Shown here: piece by piece, positions 44,740 through 55,700 of the stretch | Layout of the letters: each line of letters opens with the position of its first letter | How positions within the stretch are numbered: position 1 is the stretch's first letter | Assembly: GCA_002099365.1 (NCBI GenBank) | Contig: MSED01000013.1 | Location: 186,001 to 250,000 of the forward strand | Length of the DNA stretch: 64,000 bases | Reading direction: 5' to 3' | DNA from: Phialophora verrucosa | Lineage: Eukaryota > Ascomycota > Eurotiomycetes > Chaetothyriales > Herpotrichiellaceae | The notes under the pieces: generated by a model | The model's input: the letters and a program-made list of their open reading frames with translations, nothing else | What the model was told of the DNA's origin: nothing | Databases searched by the model: none | Program-made: the position numbers and the translations under genes

Positions 44740-47365
44740 CTAGAGCGGCCACCCGCTCGTCTCAAAGCCGAAATTCATGGCAAGGAACTCATCCCCAAAC
44801 CCAAATGCCATGAGCTCATCATTCGTAAAATCCATTGGGATCATATCTCCGCCCGGCCCTGGCATCATGTAGGGCATCATTCCGGTTTGGTCATAGCCAG
44901 GGGGTGCCGAAGCAGCCATCTGATTGATTCCAGGGAGCATGTTTGGCTGTGTGGGCTGGTTCATTATCGTGTGAGACCACTGTTGCTGGGGCGTTGGTTG
45001 TGGCTGTGGCATCATTGCGCCGGGACCGGGACCAGGGCCCATGGCGGCATCAGAGAGCATTTGTAGGCCGCTCCGCGGTTGGGCTTGAGTCTGCGGGAGC
45101 GGAGGACCGCCATCTATCGATGCGCGGTGTTGCGAGTTCCAGCCCAAGCTCGAAGGGTCCTGTTGTGGAGGAACAGCCTTGTAGGCGTTTTGTTGTGCAT
45201 GCGGCGCACTGCTTGACCTCGAGTTGACAGACCCATTCGCCGGCGTCCGCTGTCGCGAGACAGGGCCGCTTCCATTGTTGACAGAGTCGATTCTCTTCAT
45301 GTGCCAGCTCTTCAGCATATTGAAGATCAACGTGAACTTTTGAGCCACGCGGGACATCCCGCCATCACAAGCCTTGCTGAGCGCTTCAATCATTCGGTCT
45401 AGATAGTATTCGACCTTCAGATCCCTGGTCTTGAAGATGGCATTGAATTTCGAGCCCTTCGCAGAGACGGCTGAGTACATCTTGATTAGTGCGACTGCGG
45501 CATAGGAGTTCCTAACAAAGAAAAGAGTGGGTAATGCGCGCAGAGCTACGACGTCCATGCTCAGGAAGGCCTCGAATGCGGAGTGGGCGGAATTGATACA
45601 AATGGTGAGAGCTTCGACGTGGGCTGGTGTGTCCGGGTCTGGAGGCCCATCGATAGGGGTAGCGATGTATGGAGGTCGGAAGTCGTCGATATTGTGGTTA
45701 TGATGCATGGCAATTTCATGCATGTAGAGATTGATGATGCCCCAGGTGTGCTGCACAATCGGCTTCTTAAGCATGTCCTTGGTGGCTGAATCATGCCATG
45801 CTGCCAGCTGACGCTCGAAAGCCTTCATGTGGGACTGGGTCTTGTTATCTGTCAATGACACCTGGGACGCAGGGTCATCCATGGAAAATTCAAGCCCAAT
45901 CTCCTCGGTAATGTGCTGCCCCCGGACAAGATGGCACAGGTACTTGTCCGAGGGAAGCGCATCGGGAGAAGAGCTCAAGATATCGACACATTCATCGGCG
46001 TACGGGCTCCAGCGAATGAGGAGCGGCCGTCGAAGAGACATGGAGGAGCTGTTGGGAGGAGTTAGTACAGTGGAAGACGACTGGGTTGAAGACTCACTTT
46101 GAGCACATGTAGTAGCAGCCCAGCCAACATCGGCGTACCTCTGCGCTGCTGGGGTCTGACAACGGTCTCTTGTTCTCATGATAAGGCCGCCAGATCCCAC
46201 CAACGCCTCGTTTTGATCGCTTACCCATGCCTAGATCGAGAGCCATAACGGCGGCGACGTGGATGAGCTGGTTGAAGTTTAATTCCTCGTACTTCTCCGG
46301 CGGCTGATAGAAGCATGTGGTGACCTGGATTGTCTGCACCAATTCGAGCGACTTCTCGCCGCGGAAGATAACTCGATCTGCCAATGCTCTGGTGATTTCC
46401 ACGATCAATCTAGGCTGAAGGTCAGGCCGGATCGTGCCGGAAGCAACGGCCATGACGGCCAGAAACAAGATAGGCTTGTTCTTGCGGACCTCGTCAGCTT
46501 GAGTACCTGGAGGAAAGACCACCATGGGCAGATGCTCGCACATTTCGGCCATGTATCGATCAAAGCATTGTCTAGCACTAATGATGTCAACCAGGCCGCG
46601 CTCAACAGGATCGACCGTAGCCGGTTCTTCGGTCTTTGTGGTATGTTCCAAGACTGGTTGATACGTGTTCGGAAGCCCCGCCGGCTTGTATTGAGGAGGT
46701 GAAGGCTTGTGTAGCTCGCCTCCAAAGTAGTCATAGTTGGCAATCTTCCTCTTGACGCCCTGCTGCGGGGAATGAGCGCCGGGCGGCGGCGGTGGAGGGT
46801 GATGCCACTGACTCCCGAAGCCCTGTACATGAGGATCCTGAGGAGGAGCATGCGCGACCGACATGGACGGATCGACCGCGAGATCCGACTCCGCGCCGCC
46901 TCTTGCCGCCAATGTCGCTGTGAGGGCATCGATCTTCTTTTCCAACTCGGCCACGCGACTATCGGTCTTCTTCTGCCTCTTCCTGCTCGGGGCTGTGACG
47001 ATGCACTGTCTATTTGCCTTTGCGCATCTCTTGCAGGATCCGGTGGGGTGATTGTCGTCGGGCTCACATTTGACCTTCAGCTGTCGACACGCCTCACAGG
47101 CACGCGGCCTCTTGATATCATTAGGATCGTGTGGGTTTGCCGAGGGACTCTGGTCGTCGGGGCTGTCATGGGTATGTGCCGTGCTCGGGTAATAGTTGGG
47201 AGTCTGGATGGATTGGTACGAGTTGTTTGGGGAGGGCTGAAGTGAGGGCTGCAGAGGGGAATAGGCACCCGGCGGACCATTCTGGTATTGAGGAGGTATA
47301 TCGCGAGGTTTGGGAGGGCTGCTCAGGGAAGAGCTTCGCAGTTGAGGATCGATGAGAGAAGCCAT
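44740..47365 (-). CDS. Zn(II)2Cys6 transcription factor, War1-like
   Basis: I model two exons (complement): 46098-47365 and 44740-46048, giving 858 residues. The 49-nt intron 46049-46097 has a GTGAGT donor, a TACTAAC branch and a CAACAG acceptor. The start MASLIDPQL is the first ATG; the frame is open upstream only from GTG. The zinc cluster is complete: Cys90, 93, 100, 111, 114 and 121 (RACEACRQLKVKC, then SCKRCAKANRQC). It is followed by a basic linker and a short coiled coil (RVAELEKKIDALTATL) for dimerisation. A large regulatory region follows, with FPPGTQADEVRKNKPILFLA and LIHVAAVMALDLGMGKRSKR. The C-terminus is Gln/Pro/Met-rich with an acidic end, probably activating. The regulatory region recalls War1-type regulators of weak-acid response, but targets are unknown. 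Confidence 0.88.
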
Positions 47366-49317
47366 GTTGATGCTGCTCCCGTAGACGTAGGATCGGCGTT
47401 GATAGAGGGCGACTCGCCGTTGAGGACATCCGTGGCCCGAACCGGACGACTTCAGCACGTCTTTGTTCTCGGCGGGGCAAGCATTCTGTGTCGCGTCGAG
47501 AAATTAATGACTCGAGGTGTCCGAGGGTGTGCGCGACAATGCGATGCGAGCGTCTCTGTAATGTGAGTTCCGCGTGAGTGCTGCGTGAGACGAATGTGAG
47601 TTGTGGGCAGAGACTCGGATGGCTGCTTCTAGTGAACCTGCCCGGCAATGACGACTTGGAACATGGGCTCCCTGGGCTCCTTTTCGGCTGCTTCGGCGCC
47701 TACTATTGGTTCTAGGCCTCACGCCTCCACGATTCTGGCTCTCACTCTCACCTCTCAGCCACTCTACTCTGTGTAATTTTAGCACCTCTGGTCTCGCTCC
47801 CCTTCATGAACCACACCGAATAGGAAGCATGCCTGACATTTTCTGGAAATAACAGAGCTCTCTAGCCCCTTCGCGGTCCTGCAAGAGCTGTCAACTTCTT
47901 GCTATTTGCTGTGTCCAAAGAAGTTCTGCTTCACGCTGAAAGATACGACAACCTCGACATATCGAGGTGATCCTGTCGTCCGGGCGGGCATCCTCATTCT
48001 CCTCTTTCAGCTTGCGATCCCTTGCCTTCTCTACCCTAAATGCTCCTCTACACGCTCCTTCTCCTCGCCCATCCCCCGATCTCGGTGATACTGTCGCTGA
48101 TCGCCAAGCAGAGCATGGTGATATTTATGTCTTAGCGTCGAGTTTCGAAACCTCCGTCTTCTATTGCTGCATATCGTGGGCGGCTTAGGGACGGACGGAG
48201 AGTGACTGGCCTGTGTCCGAGAAAGGGCTCAAGCATCACCGTTGCTTGCTGTTTCTCTGCTTAAAGTTGCAATTGTGCTGCCTTGTCCTCTCACGCGCAT
48301 CAATGACAGCTCTCTTCTCGCCAGCCGCAGATCTGCTTTATGGTCTTGCGTTCCTTTCGCCAGCCGCTCTGGCCGCTGCATGCGACTGGCTTCGGCGTTG
48401 GAGCAGGTGTTGAAACAGTCGTTGGAGCTGTTACCCAGCCCGATGTCAGATACTTTCACTTGGTACGTGGTTCAACTGGAGGTACCACATACGACCGCTG
48501 TTGGCGCTCGCTGTCGACTGCCTTGTCTGCTGCGGTCTAGCTGAGGACTGACTCCACGTCTTGTGTGCGTCGTTACGAAACCGACCCGTTTGATGCTCTT
48601 CGCGTTAGAGGTAAAGCTCAACATCCCCAAAGATCAGGTACCTTAAGAAGCAGTCTCTACTCTGAGAGTAGCAAACGAGAACTAAGGACGCTGGGCTCAG
48701 AACGTAACAGATGCAGTGCACCGGTTCCCCACGGCTTCAAGCAATACAGGTTGGACCCAGCCTGGCGTAGGCCCATCTTACCCGCATGCGGCAGGACTCA
48801 GCAAATTCGTGGCGGAGGGCGAGATAAGCATGAAGGAGACATATGGCTACGACAGATGGACGATTTACGAGACCGGCAGCGTTGGCTTTCACCAACGACA
48901 TTCAATATCAGCCAAGACTATGCGATGGAGCCTGGAGGGTTGAAGTCTTATCCGCAGGAAAGCAAGCAGCAGCGGGACCGCTCGTTTCACCGAGAAGGAA
49001 CTCCAAGACAGAGACGGCAGAAGCGAGCAGGCGTCTGGTCCAAGTTCAGTCTGGGAGACGTATACTATCAAACACGCAAGCAACCCGAGAAGCATGCCAG
49101 CGAGAATTGGGTAACTGCCATGGTTAGGTCAAATCAACGTTGTTGTCCGTTAGTGACCCAAGGAACTTTCGTACGACGCGATCATTCTGGGTCCAACGCG
49201 GATCCCCTGGGTTCAGAGAACAGCTAACATGACAGTAGAGGAGCATGCATCAAGCCCTGGCCGCGCTTAGCACCTGCCAACGCACGAGAATCGACTTAAG
49301 CAAGCCAGCAAACAAGC
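47366..49317. other. Long upstream and intergenic stretch, about 2 kb
   Basis: The first part is the leader and promoter of the Zn2Cys6 gene and is CT-rich on the plus strand around 47740-48070. Between about 48300 and 49230 several plus-strand frames are open at once and look partly coding, but no splice model joins them convincingly. One of them is listed separately as a doubtful ORF. Confidence 0.35.
48856..49227 (+). CDS. Doubtful hypothetical ORF
   Basis: This is a 123-codon frame from an ATG at 48856. The frame itself is open from 48565 but without an earlier ATG. The product is rich in Arg, Gln and Ser, with WLSPTTFNISQDYAMEPGG and KRAGVWSKFSLGDVYYQTRK, and has no recognised domain. 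Two other frames are also open across the same bases, so the reading may be wrong. It could be an exon of an undetected plus-strand gene starting near 48303 (a hydrophobic MTALFSPAADLLYG frame). Confidence 0.22.
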   Translation: MDDLRDRQRWLSPTTFNISQDYAMEPGGLKSYPQESKQQRDRSFHREGTPRQRRQKRAGVWSKFSLGDVYYQTRKQPEKHASENWVTAMVRSNQRCCPLVTQGTFVRRDHSGSNADPLGSENS

Positions 49318-49647
49318 CTAATGAGCCGTGAGGCGAGCTCTGGTCAGCGCGCCAACAAGATTTCGAAGCGCCGCATTCTCTGCCTCAATAGTTTTCAATC
49401 TATTTTCAAGTGTCTCAGCCTTCTCCTACTCCCCTTCCAACAGATCCTCAAGATCCTCGCGCACAGCGATCTGCACCTCCAATTCGTCAACTTCGGCCAG
49501 CGCGAGATCGAGCTTCTCCTCCTGCTCTGCGATAAAGTTCTTGATGTATTCTAATCGCAGCTCCTTCAGAGTCTTGTGCTCGTTGGGACGAAATCGAGGG
49601 AGGACGATGCCGAGACCGCAAAGTTCGAGGATTACGTTGAACACCAC
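49318..49647 (-). pseudogene. Small coiled-coil reading frame interrupted by amber codon
   Basis: On the minus strand a frame from 49647 encodes 73 codons ending DLEDLLEGE, then TAG at 49428-49426. It continues in the same frame for 35 more codons (EKAETLENRLKTIEAENAAL onward) to a true stop at 49320-49318. Both halves are strongly coiled-coil with matching composition, so the TAG interrupts one coding unit of about 109 codons. There is also no ATG at the front: the frame begins after TGA at 49653-49651 with GTG codons, and an AAG acceptor-like site precedes it. It is therefore probably a last exon. Removing the TAG as an intron fails, since the only frame-preserving GT-AG span is 30 nt. It may be a decayed gene, a read-through product or a sequencing error. 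Confidence 0.5.
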
Positions 49648-49901
49648 CTTTCACTTGAATCCGCGTTAAGCCAAACTCTCATTGGTAGATGAGCCGATAC
49701 ATGAGCTTAGATTCGATGGATTGGTATAAATAAGACCGCTCGAAACCAAAAAAAGAATGACACCACTTCAAGAGGCGTAAAGTCGTTTCATCCAGGGCAT
49801 CACTCATCAAACAACCAGGTCATCGCGGGTTGTCTAGCATCCTTTATCCCAAGACCCCGAGCCGCAACGCTTGACAGGTTTCCTCGTCAAGCGCAATCGC
49901 C

Positions 49902-51822
49902 TCATCCTAAAAGCTTATGCACCGGACACTCGGCCTTACGCTCGACCCACTCCATTATACAGCTTCTGTGAAACTTGCACAGACATTCGAGCCTGACAAG
50001 CTCATCGCCAACATCATACTCGACCATGCATATAGAGCATTCCTGAACTTGACCATCTTCTTGCGCGACGCAGTCTTTCTCGGTGGCTGTGAAGGTAAGC
50101 ATATTGAGCCGTTGATGGTGTGGGTGTTGAGACGACGATGCTCCCTCGGAACCAGTTCCGGCTAGTCGAGTCGCCGTCGCCGCATTGCTTGACTCGGCGT
50201 GATAAGACGGATCACGCGCATTGATGCAGTCGATTATATGTGCTTCGCGGGCTGTTTCATCGCCATCAGGTCCACGGGGCGGTAATGCGTGACGACACAC
50301 CGGGCATACGTCGTTTTCGTTTATACGTGGTCGGTGAACGGAGGGACTATAAGTGAGCTCATGCAGGGGCCGAGGGTAAGGCCGCTGTGATTGCGAGGAA
50401 ATGCCAAATACCTCATCTCGAGGCTGACGGCTTTCGGGATAGAAAGGGCGCGGGCGAGCGTAAATCGGTCTTGGATCATGAGGGGGTTGGTCCTACTGAT
50501 GTTTAGTACAAGCTCATAGAGTTATTGTAGCAGAGACTTACCCCCGAAGAAGGACCTGCAAATGGTGGTGGGTTGAAAGCGGTAGACGATGCATGCATAC
50601 GATACCTGGAAGGAGACGCCTGTCCGCGATAGGAGCCGAAGAGATTGAGACTATCACCTCTGGGGTCGGTATTGGGATACACAGGTTGTGTTGCTCCCAG
50701 TGAGCGATGATATTGGTGCAGATATGGGTTACTTCCGACGCCCAAGTTGCGAGCCGAATGTTCTCTTCCCGCAGAAAACCCTCTCGGTCTGGTATCGGAC
50801 AAGAGTGGATGATTTGGACCGGAGCCTTGGCGGGCGCCCGCATCCCACGAGGCTCCACGACTGGGGGAGTCCGGGATAAGAGGAGGGTAGTTCGGCAGTG
50901 GATCAGGTTGAGGATCCGGTACGCAAGGATTGCATAGGCGCACCTTCTCTCCTCCTTCCAGCTGCACTGGAGCACCAAAATGAGGTGAGCTTGAGGGGTT
51001 GTCATACAGTTCGTCCTCGCTGGAGCCCATTGAAAGCGATCGGCGATTTACGGGATCGCTTGACGATGTAAACAAATCAGGACCCGGCGGATGAACGATG
51101 AACTGGCGAGGGATGGTGATTCGATGCGGTGAGCAGTCGTTGCATACCACCCTGCCGCATTTCCTGCAGTGATGGCGTCTAAACATCCAAGTAAAAGGGC
51201 GCTTGCAAATAGGACATTCAATGGCCTCCGAATCTGGTTGCCACCTGGGAACAACATATCGTCTGGCACTGTCTGAAGAGTCTCTGCTTGATCTCCTGGG
51301 TCGAGGAGTTTGTGGTGCGGGAGGAGGAGGAGATGAACTTGTCAAGTCTATAACCTCCGGAGGCGGACGACCGATGTTGGGATCGGAAGACGCATGACGG
51401 CGAGGTGATGACGGACTGTCCGTGCGATAAGCATCAAAGTTCGACCGACGGTCATTCCACCCTCCACTGTTGGTTCTCCTCCTGCCTTCCTCATGCAGTG
51501 CTGGGTTTGTCAGCCTCCTTTTGCGATCCAAAGCGATGATACTTCGCCTGCGTTCTTCTGTAGTCTGTTCGGCTGGGGGCAAAGGGAGGGGAAGAGGACG
51601 GTCTCGCAGGATGGTAGCCAACATTTGGCTACTGTGACTAGATTGTACAGCGGGAGGTCTGGGTAGAGGAAGTTCAGGGAGTGGCCGCTGAGCTGTCGAG
51701 TCCCTACTCATCTCCGATCGTCTTGACAGGTACGAGGAGTCATGACGGCGGTGGCTCTGACCGGTCACTTCTCGGTCAGAATCATAGCTGGTCGAGGAGC
51801 TGGCGGACTCTGGAGAAGACAT
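49902..51822 (-). CDS. FYVE-RING E3 ubiquitin ligase, Pib1-like
   Basis: I model two exons (complement): 50542-51822 and 49902-50492, giving 623 residues. The 49-nt intron 50493-50541 has a GTAAGT donor, TACTAAAC branch and AGTAG acceptor, phase 0. The start is the ATG at 51822 (MSSPESASSS); the frame upstream starts only with TTG. Residues 1-190 are Ser/Arg/Pro-rich. The FYVE zinc finger begins near 200 with ECPIC, the diagnostic RRHHCRKCG and VCNDC, and closes with LCNPC after an insertion of about 60 residues. It binds phosphatidylinositol 3-phosphate on endosomes and vacuoles. A C-terminal RING (about 579-620) reads CSIC, CLCKFHRSC, W and CPVH. FYVE plus RING is the plan of yeast Pib1, which ubiquitinates endosomal cargo. 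The last zinc ligand is His rather than Cys, as in ZNRF-type RINGs. Confidence 0.9.
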
Positions 51823-52755
51823 GTCCCGTTCGATGGTGAACAAGGGATGGAGATGGCAACAGAGTCAGGTTGACCCGGAAGTCAGGCAGAGGTGAAGTCG
51901 AGACTGAGGCACGTGTCAGTCTGGTGGCGGGCATACATGTCACGGCGATAGCGCGGCTCGCGATTGGAGGAACCAAGAGGGTGAAATGGACTGGGCTAGA
52001 TGGGTTAGAAATCAGCGGAACAGCATCTACACAGTATCAGACAATATCCAGTGATCGGGCGTTCGTGATCATGGTCTCTTCGCTGCCACGGAGTACCGCG
52101 ACACCTTTGAGAAACACTTTGATGGCAGAGGGCAGATTCAGAGACTAACCTCTTTAGCCGAGTATGATGTAGAGGGCGGCCTGAAAATAGGACTGGCGAG
52201 GATGGGGGTGCTGAGACCTGCCCAAACATTAGCCAACACACCCGGAACAGGCACGTGTCTGATTGGTGGTTGACGCCTACACAGCCTCTCAAGCATGGCA
52301 TCGCTGCCGATGCGAACTTTTCACCTTGCTTGCCCATCATCGCATCTCAACGACTTATTGCATATTCTGTTTTTTGGTGCTTCCTCACTTTCGCTTCTGT
52401 CGGCATTCGTTTTCGCTTCTGTCAGCGCCTCCAACTGGTCTGTTTGTTGTTGTTGTTGCTGTGCCCAGTCTACTTGAAACCTCTCACACATCCGAGACAC
52501 TCCTCCAATCATTTCGTCGACTCCCCTGTCACTCGACTTCGAGAACCTCAACCGTCTACGTTCTACCTCATCGTGACGCCATTGAGACTGCGATCAATTT
52601 GGGTCGAGCAGACATCCCCTGACCACCGCATCCTTCCCCTACGGCTTGGGCGTTGTGCTGTTGCTGTGGTCTTACCGCGCACGTCGGGAAATATGGGCAG
52701 GTGAAATAGAGTGATCGCACTGCAAGAGACGCACAGGCAGATCAATAGCCCAGAA
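51823..52755. promoter_or_regulatory. Divergent promoter, FYVE-RING and TRP-like genes
   Basis: This is a 933-bp gap between divergent starts. The plus-strand leader is CT-rich (about 52320-52600) and holds a short TTG/TGT microsatellite near 52441-52460. Several small frames here are not supported as genes. Confidence 0.45.
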
Positions 52756-55700
52756 ATGGCGACAATCGGGCGTGATAAGAGACTGAGTTGGCAGTGCTTC
52801 GTTGCCCTCGCTCTGATTCTGTTCCTCGGCTGCATATCGTCTGTGGACGCGGCCTTTGTCGAGTTCCGCAATTGCCTGGACGGGAGCATAGTCCACTCAC
52901 GGCCGCGCATTCTTCAGTTTGACCCGTTCAACGTCTCGGCCACCTTCAATAGCGCATCGCGCTCGAATCGACACCACCTAAACATCACCGTATATGGCAA
53001 TGTCACCGGAAAAGCCACCGAGCTGCCATACCCTGCTCCTGATGATCCGTCATGGTCAAATCCGAATGACACTTTTGGCAAAATCCCCGACCTGAGCGAA
53101 GAGAACAACAAGTACACGACCCTCTTCACCCGCGTCAACTTCTTGGGCTACACTCCATGGAACGCCGACCCTTCCAGATTCTGCGATTCTGTCGTCCAGG
53201 GCGACTGCCCGCTGGCTCCCGCCTTCTTCGTCAACCAGACCGATCTCGGCCATTTGCCAGCCTTTTCTGTAGCCCACGACCTGTTCTCCAGCTATGCCTT
53301 CACATCACTCCAGGCAACCCTTCGAGTACAGTCTGGCGATGCTCAAGGTCAATATTATAGCTGTGTCACGGCCACGATTACCCCTGACTTAGGAGGCTCC
53401 ATCAAAGCCATCTTACGGTACTTGCCGCTTGTGGTTCTGATTGTGGTGGGTGTTGCGACTATTGCCGCTGCCATTGTGAGCCCTTGGGGATCTACCGACC
53501 TCTTCCACTGGAGCAGCAATTTCGGACGCGATGAAGACTTGCTCCGTCTGATCACTCCGGGTTTTGGAGACTGTCTGCAGTATATCCAGTTTGTCGTCTT
53601 GACCGGCAGTCTCTCGTTGAATTATCCCGGATTCTACCAGCCAGCCGTTAGCCGTGTTGCATGGTCTTCGCTCATGTTCAACGAGAGCTTCGCTACGGGT
53701 GGAGACGGAACACAGAGCTTGGTGGATGGGGTATATGAGTACCGGAACGGCACCACTTACGGCCTGGATCGAATGAGTCAACTCGTAGGCATGACCTCTG
53801 ACAGAGACATATGGGTCGACATGATCATCTGGCTGGTAGTCATCGTCGCTGCAGTGTCAATTTTGACCCAGCTCGGCTTCGCAATCCGCTGGGTCTATCG
53901 AAAGCTTCAGAAGGAACCGCCTGAAGATCTTCGTTCCAAGAATGGACCTTTCACTGCCGGAAATGTCGTCCGTCTGGTTATGAATTTCTTCTTGCTGCCT
54001 CTGACATCTCTATCATTCTATCAGCTGGTGATTGCCGGAAGGGGTCCGGCCTATTCTGTGGCACTTGCAGCACTATCACTGGCCATCGTCGTCGCTTTTT
54101 CGGTCTGGCTGCTCCGATTGTTCATCAGAACCAGACCACGCTCATTTCTCTTTGACGACCTATTGATGGTTCTTACCTACGGGCCGCTGTACAACACCTA
54201 TTGCGATGACGCTGCTACCTTTGCACTGACTCCTCTTCTTGTCAACTTTGTCCGCGGCATTGCCATTGGAGCAGTCCAGCCATCGGGAATTGCTCAGCTA
54301 GTACTTCTCGCTATAAGCGAAATTGTTCTGGTTCTAACAATCAATGCCTTCCGACCCTTTCCCTCGGCGACTTCCATGAACATTTATCACACCTGCTTCT
54401 CGGTCATTCGACTCATCACCATTCTCCTGTCGATAGCCTTTGTGCCTTCTTTGGGGGTCGGAGACGCGTCCAGAGGTTGGATCGGATATGCTGTTCTCAC
54501 CATCCATGCATGCACCATGGTTTTCGGTTTCTTCCTGAATGCCGTACAAACACTGATCGAGGTCATAGCTCGTATTGCCGGTGCAGGTGGACGGGACGAG
54601 GAGACAGGGTTGGCCACGAGGGGCGGGTTGAACAAAGTATTCGGCATGCGACAATTATCCCGGAGGGTGCCTCGCCGTGCTACCCAGGAGCGCCATAGCA
54701 TGTCTTCAAACGCAGCCATGCTCAGCGCCATGGACAATGAGCACCAAAAGTTGCAAATGGCAAAAACCCGATCGCGCAGTGTCTCCGGTGCGTCGGGTGT
54801 CTTGCTTGACAGCCCTACAATGTCCAACAGAATCAGCCAGAACCTCGACAGTCGTGCCCTTGGAGTGGCTAGCCCGGATCGGTCCGCCAGAGGCTCAAGG
54901 CGGCTCACGGCGCGGCTGAGCGGTGCTGGGTCGTTGAGTGGAATTGTTGGACTGCAAAAGCATGCGGAACAGAAAGACCCATATTATCGACCGCCCCGAA
55001 GAAATACGATGGACGCCCTTAATCGACCGGACCTAACCTTAGCTCAAACCCCATCCAAAGCTGCTGTTGCAACCGAGGGAGCTATCGAAGACGACGCTGG
55101 CGAAGGACCCTCCACCCCTATGCCTCTGGAAAACGACGATTTCGAGGAAACGACCAACGATTTGACAAGGGCAAAAACAGACTATGCTGTCCGAGAAGTG
55201 GACTTCTACTATGGTGTTCGGGGCGGGGCCCTCTCGAGCGGAACTCGGAAGCTCAAGACTGGCCCAGCCGACCCTACCGGGCCAGTCTCAACCGCTACTG
55301 GGTGGTTCAAAAGTCTAATTGGTGGCAAGACAAAAGAAAAGCACAAAGGCTTCGAAGTGGTTCGAAGTGCTCGAGCTCCGCCGCCAGGTCTCTTCCCTCC
55401 ACGAACTCCAATCCCAGAGAGCCAGCCTTCAGAACGCTACCACGATGATGTGCCAGTAACAGGAGAAGACCGGGCTGATCGAAATAGCGCCAGAGTTACG
55501 TCGCCACCGCCCCAGCGGCAGGCGCAACGACAAAGTCAGAACCAAAGTCTGTACGACGACGTTTCGCTTGGAGACAGCGATGGGGAGGAACCACCCAGCC
55601 CGATTGACCCTGTTCCAGTGAGACCGCCGTCATTGCCACTAATAGAATCTGTGGGTGGCATCGAATTGCCCAGTCGCATTGGCTCTGAAGCGTCAAGAAA

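Noticed and set aside
49399..49428. Reading the amber-containing 30-base segment as an intron
   Set aside because: It begins with GT and ends with AG, but 30 nt is below normal fungal intron size, and the bases encode coiled-coil sequence that continues smoothly on both sides.
52441..52460. TTG/TGT microsatellite in the leader of the TRP-like gene
   Set aside because: Simple low-complexity sequence common in fungal leaders, with no evidence of function.
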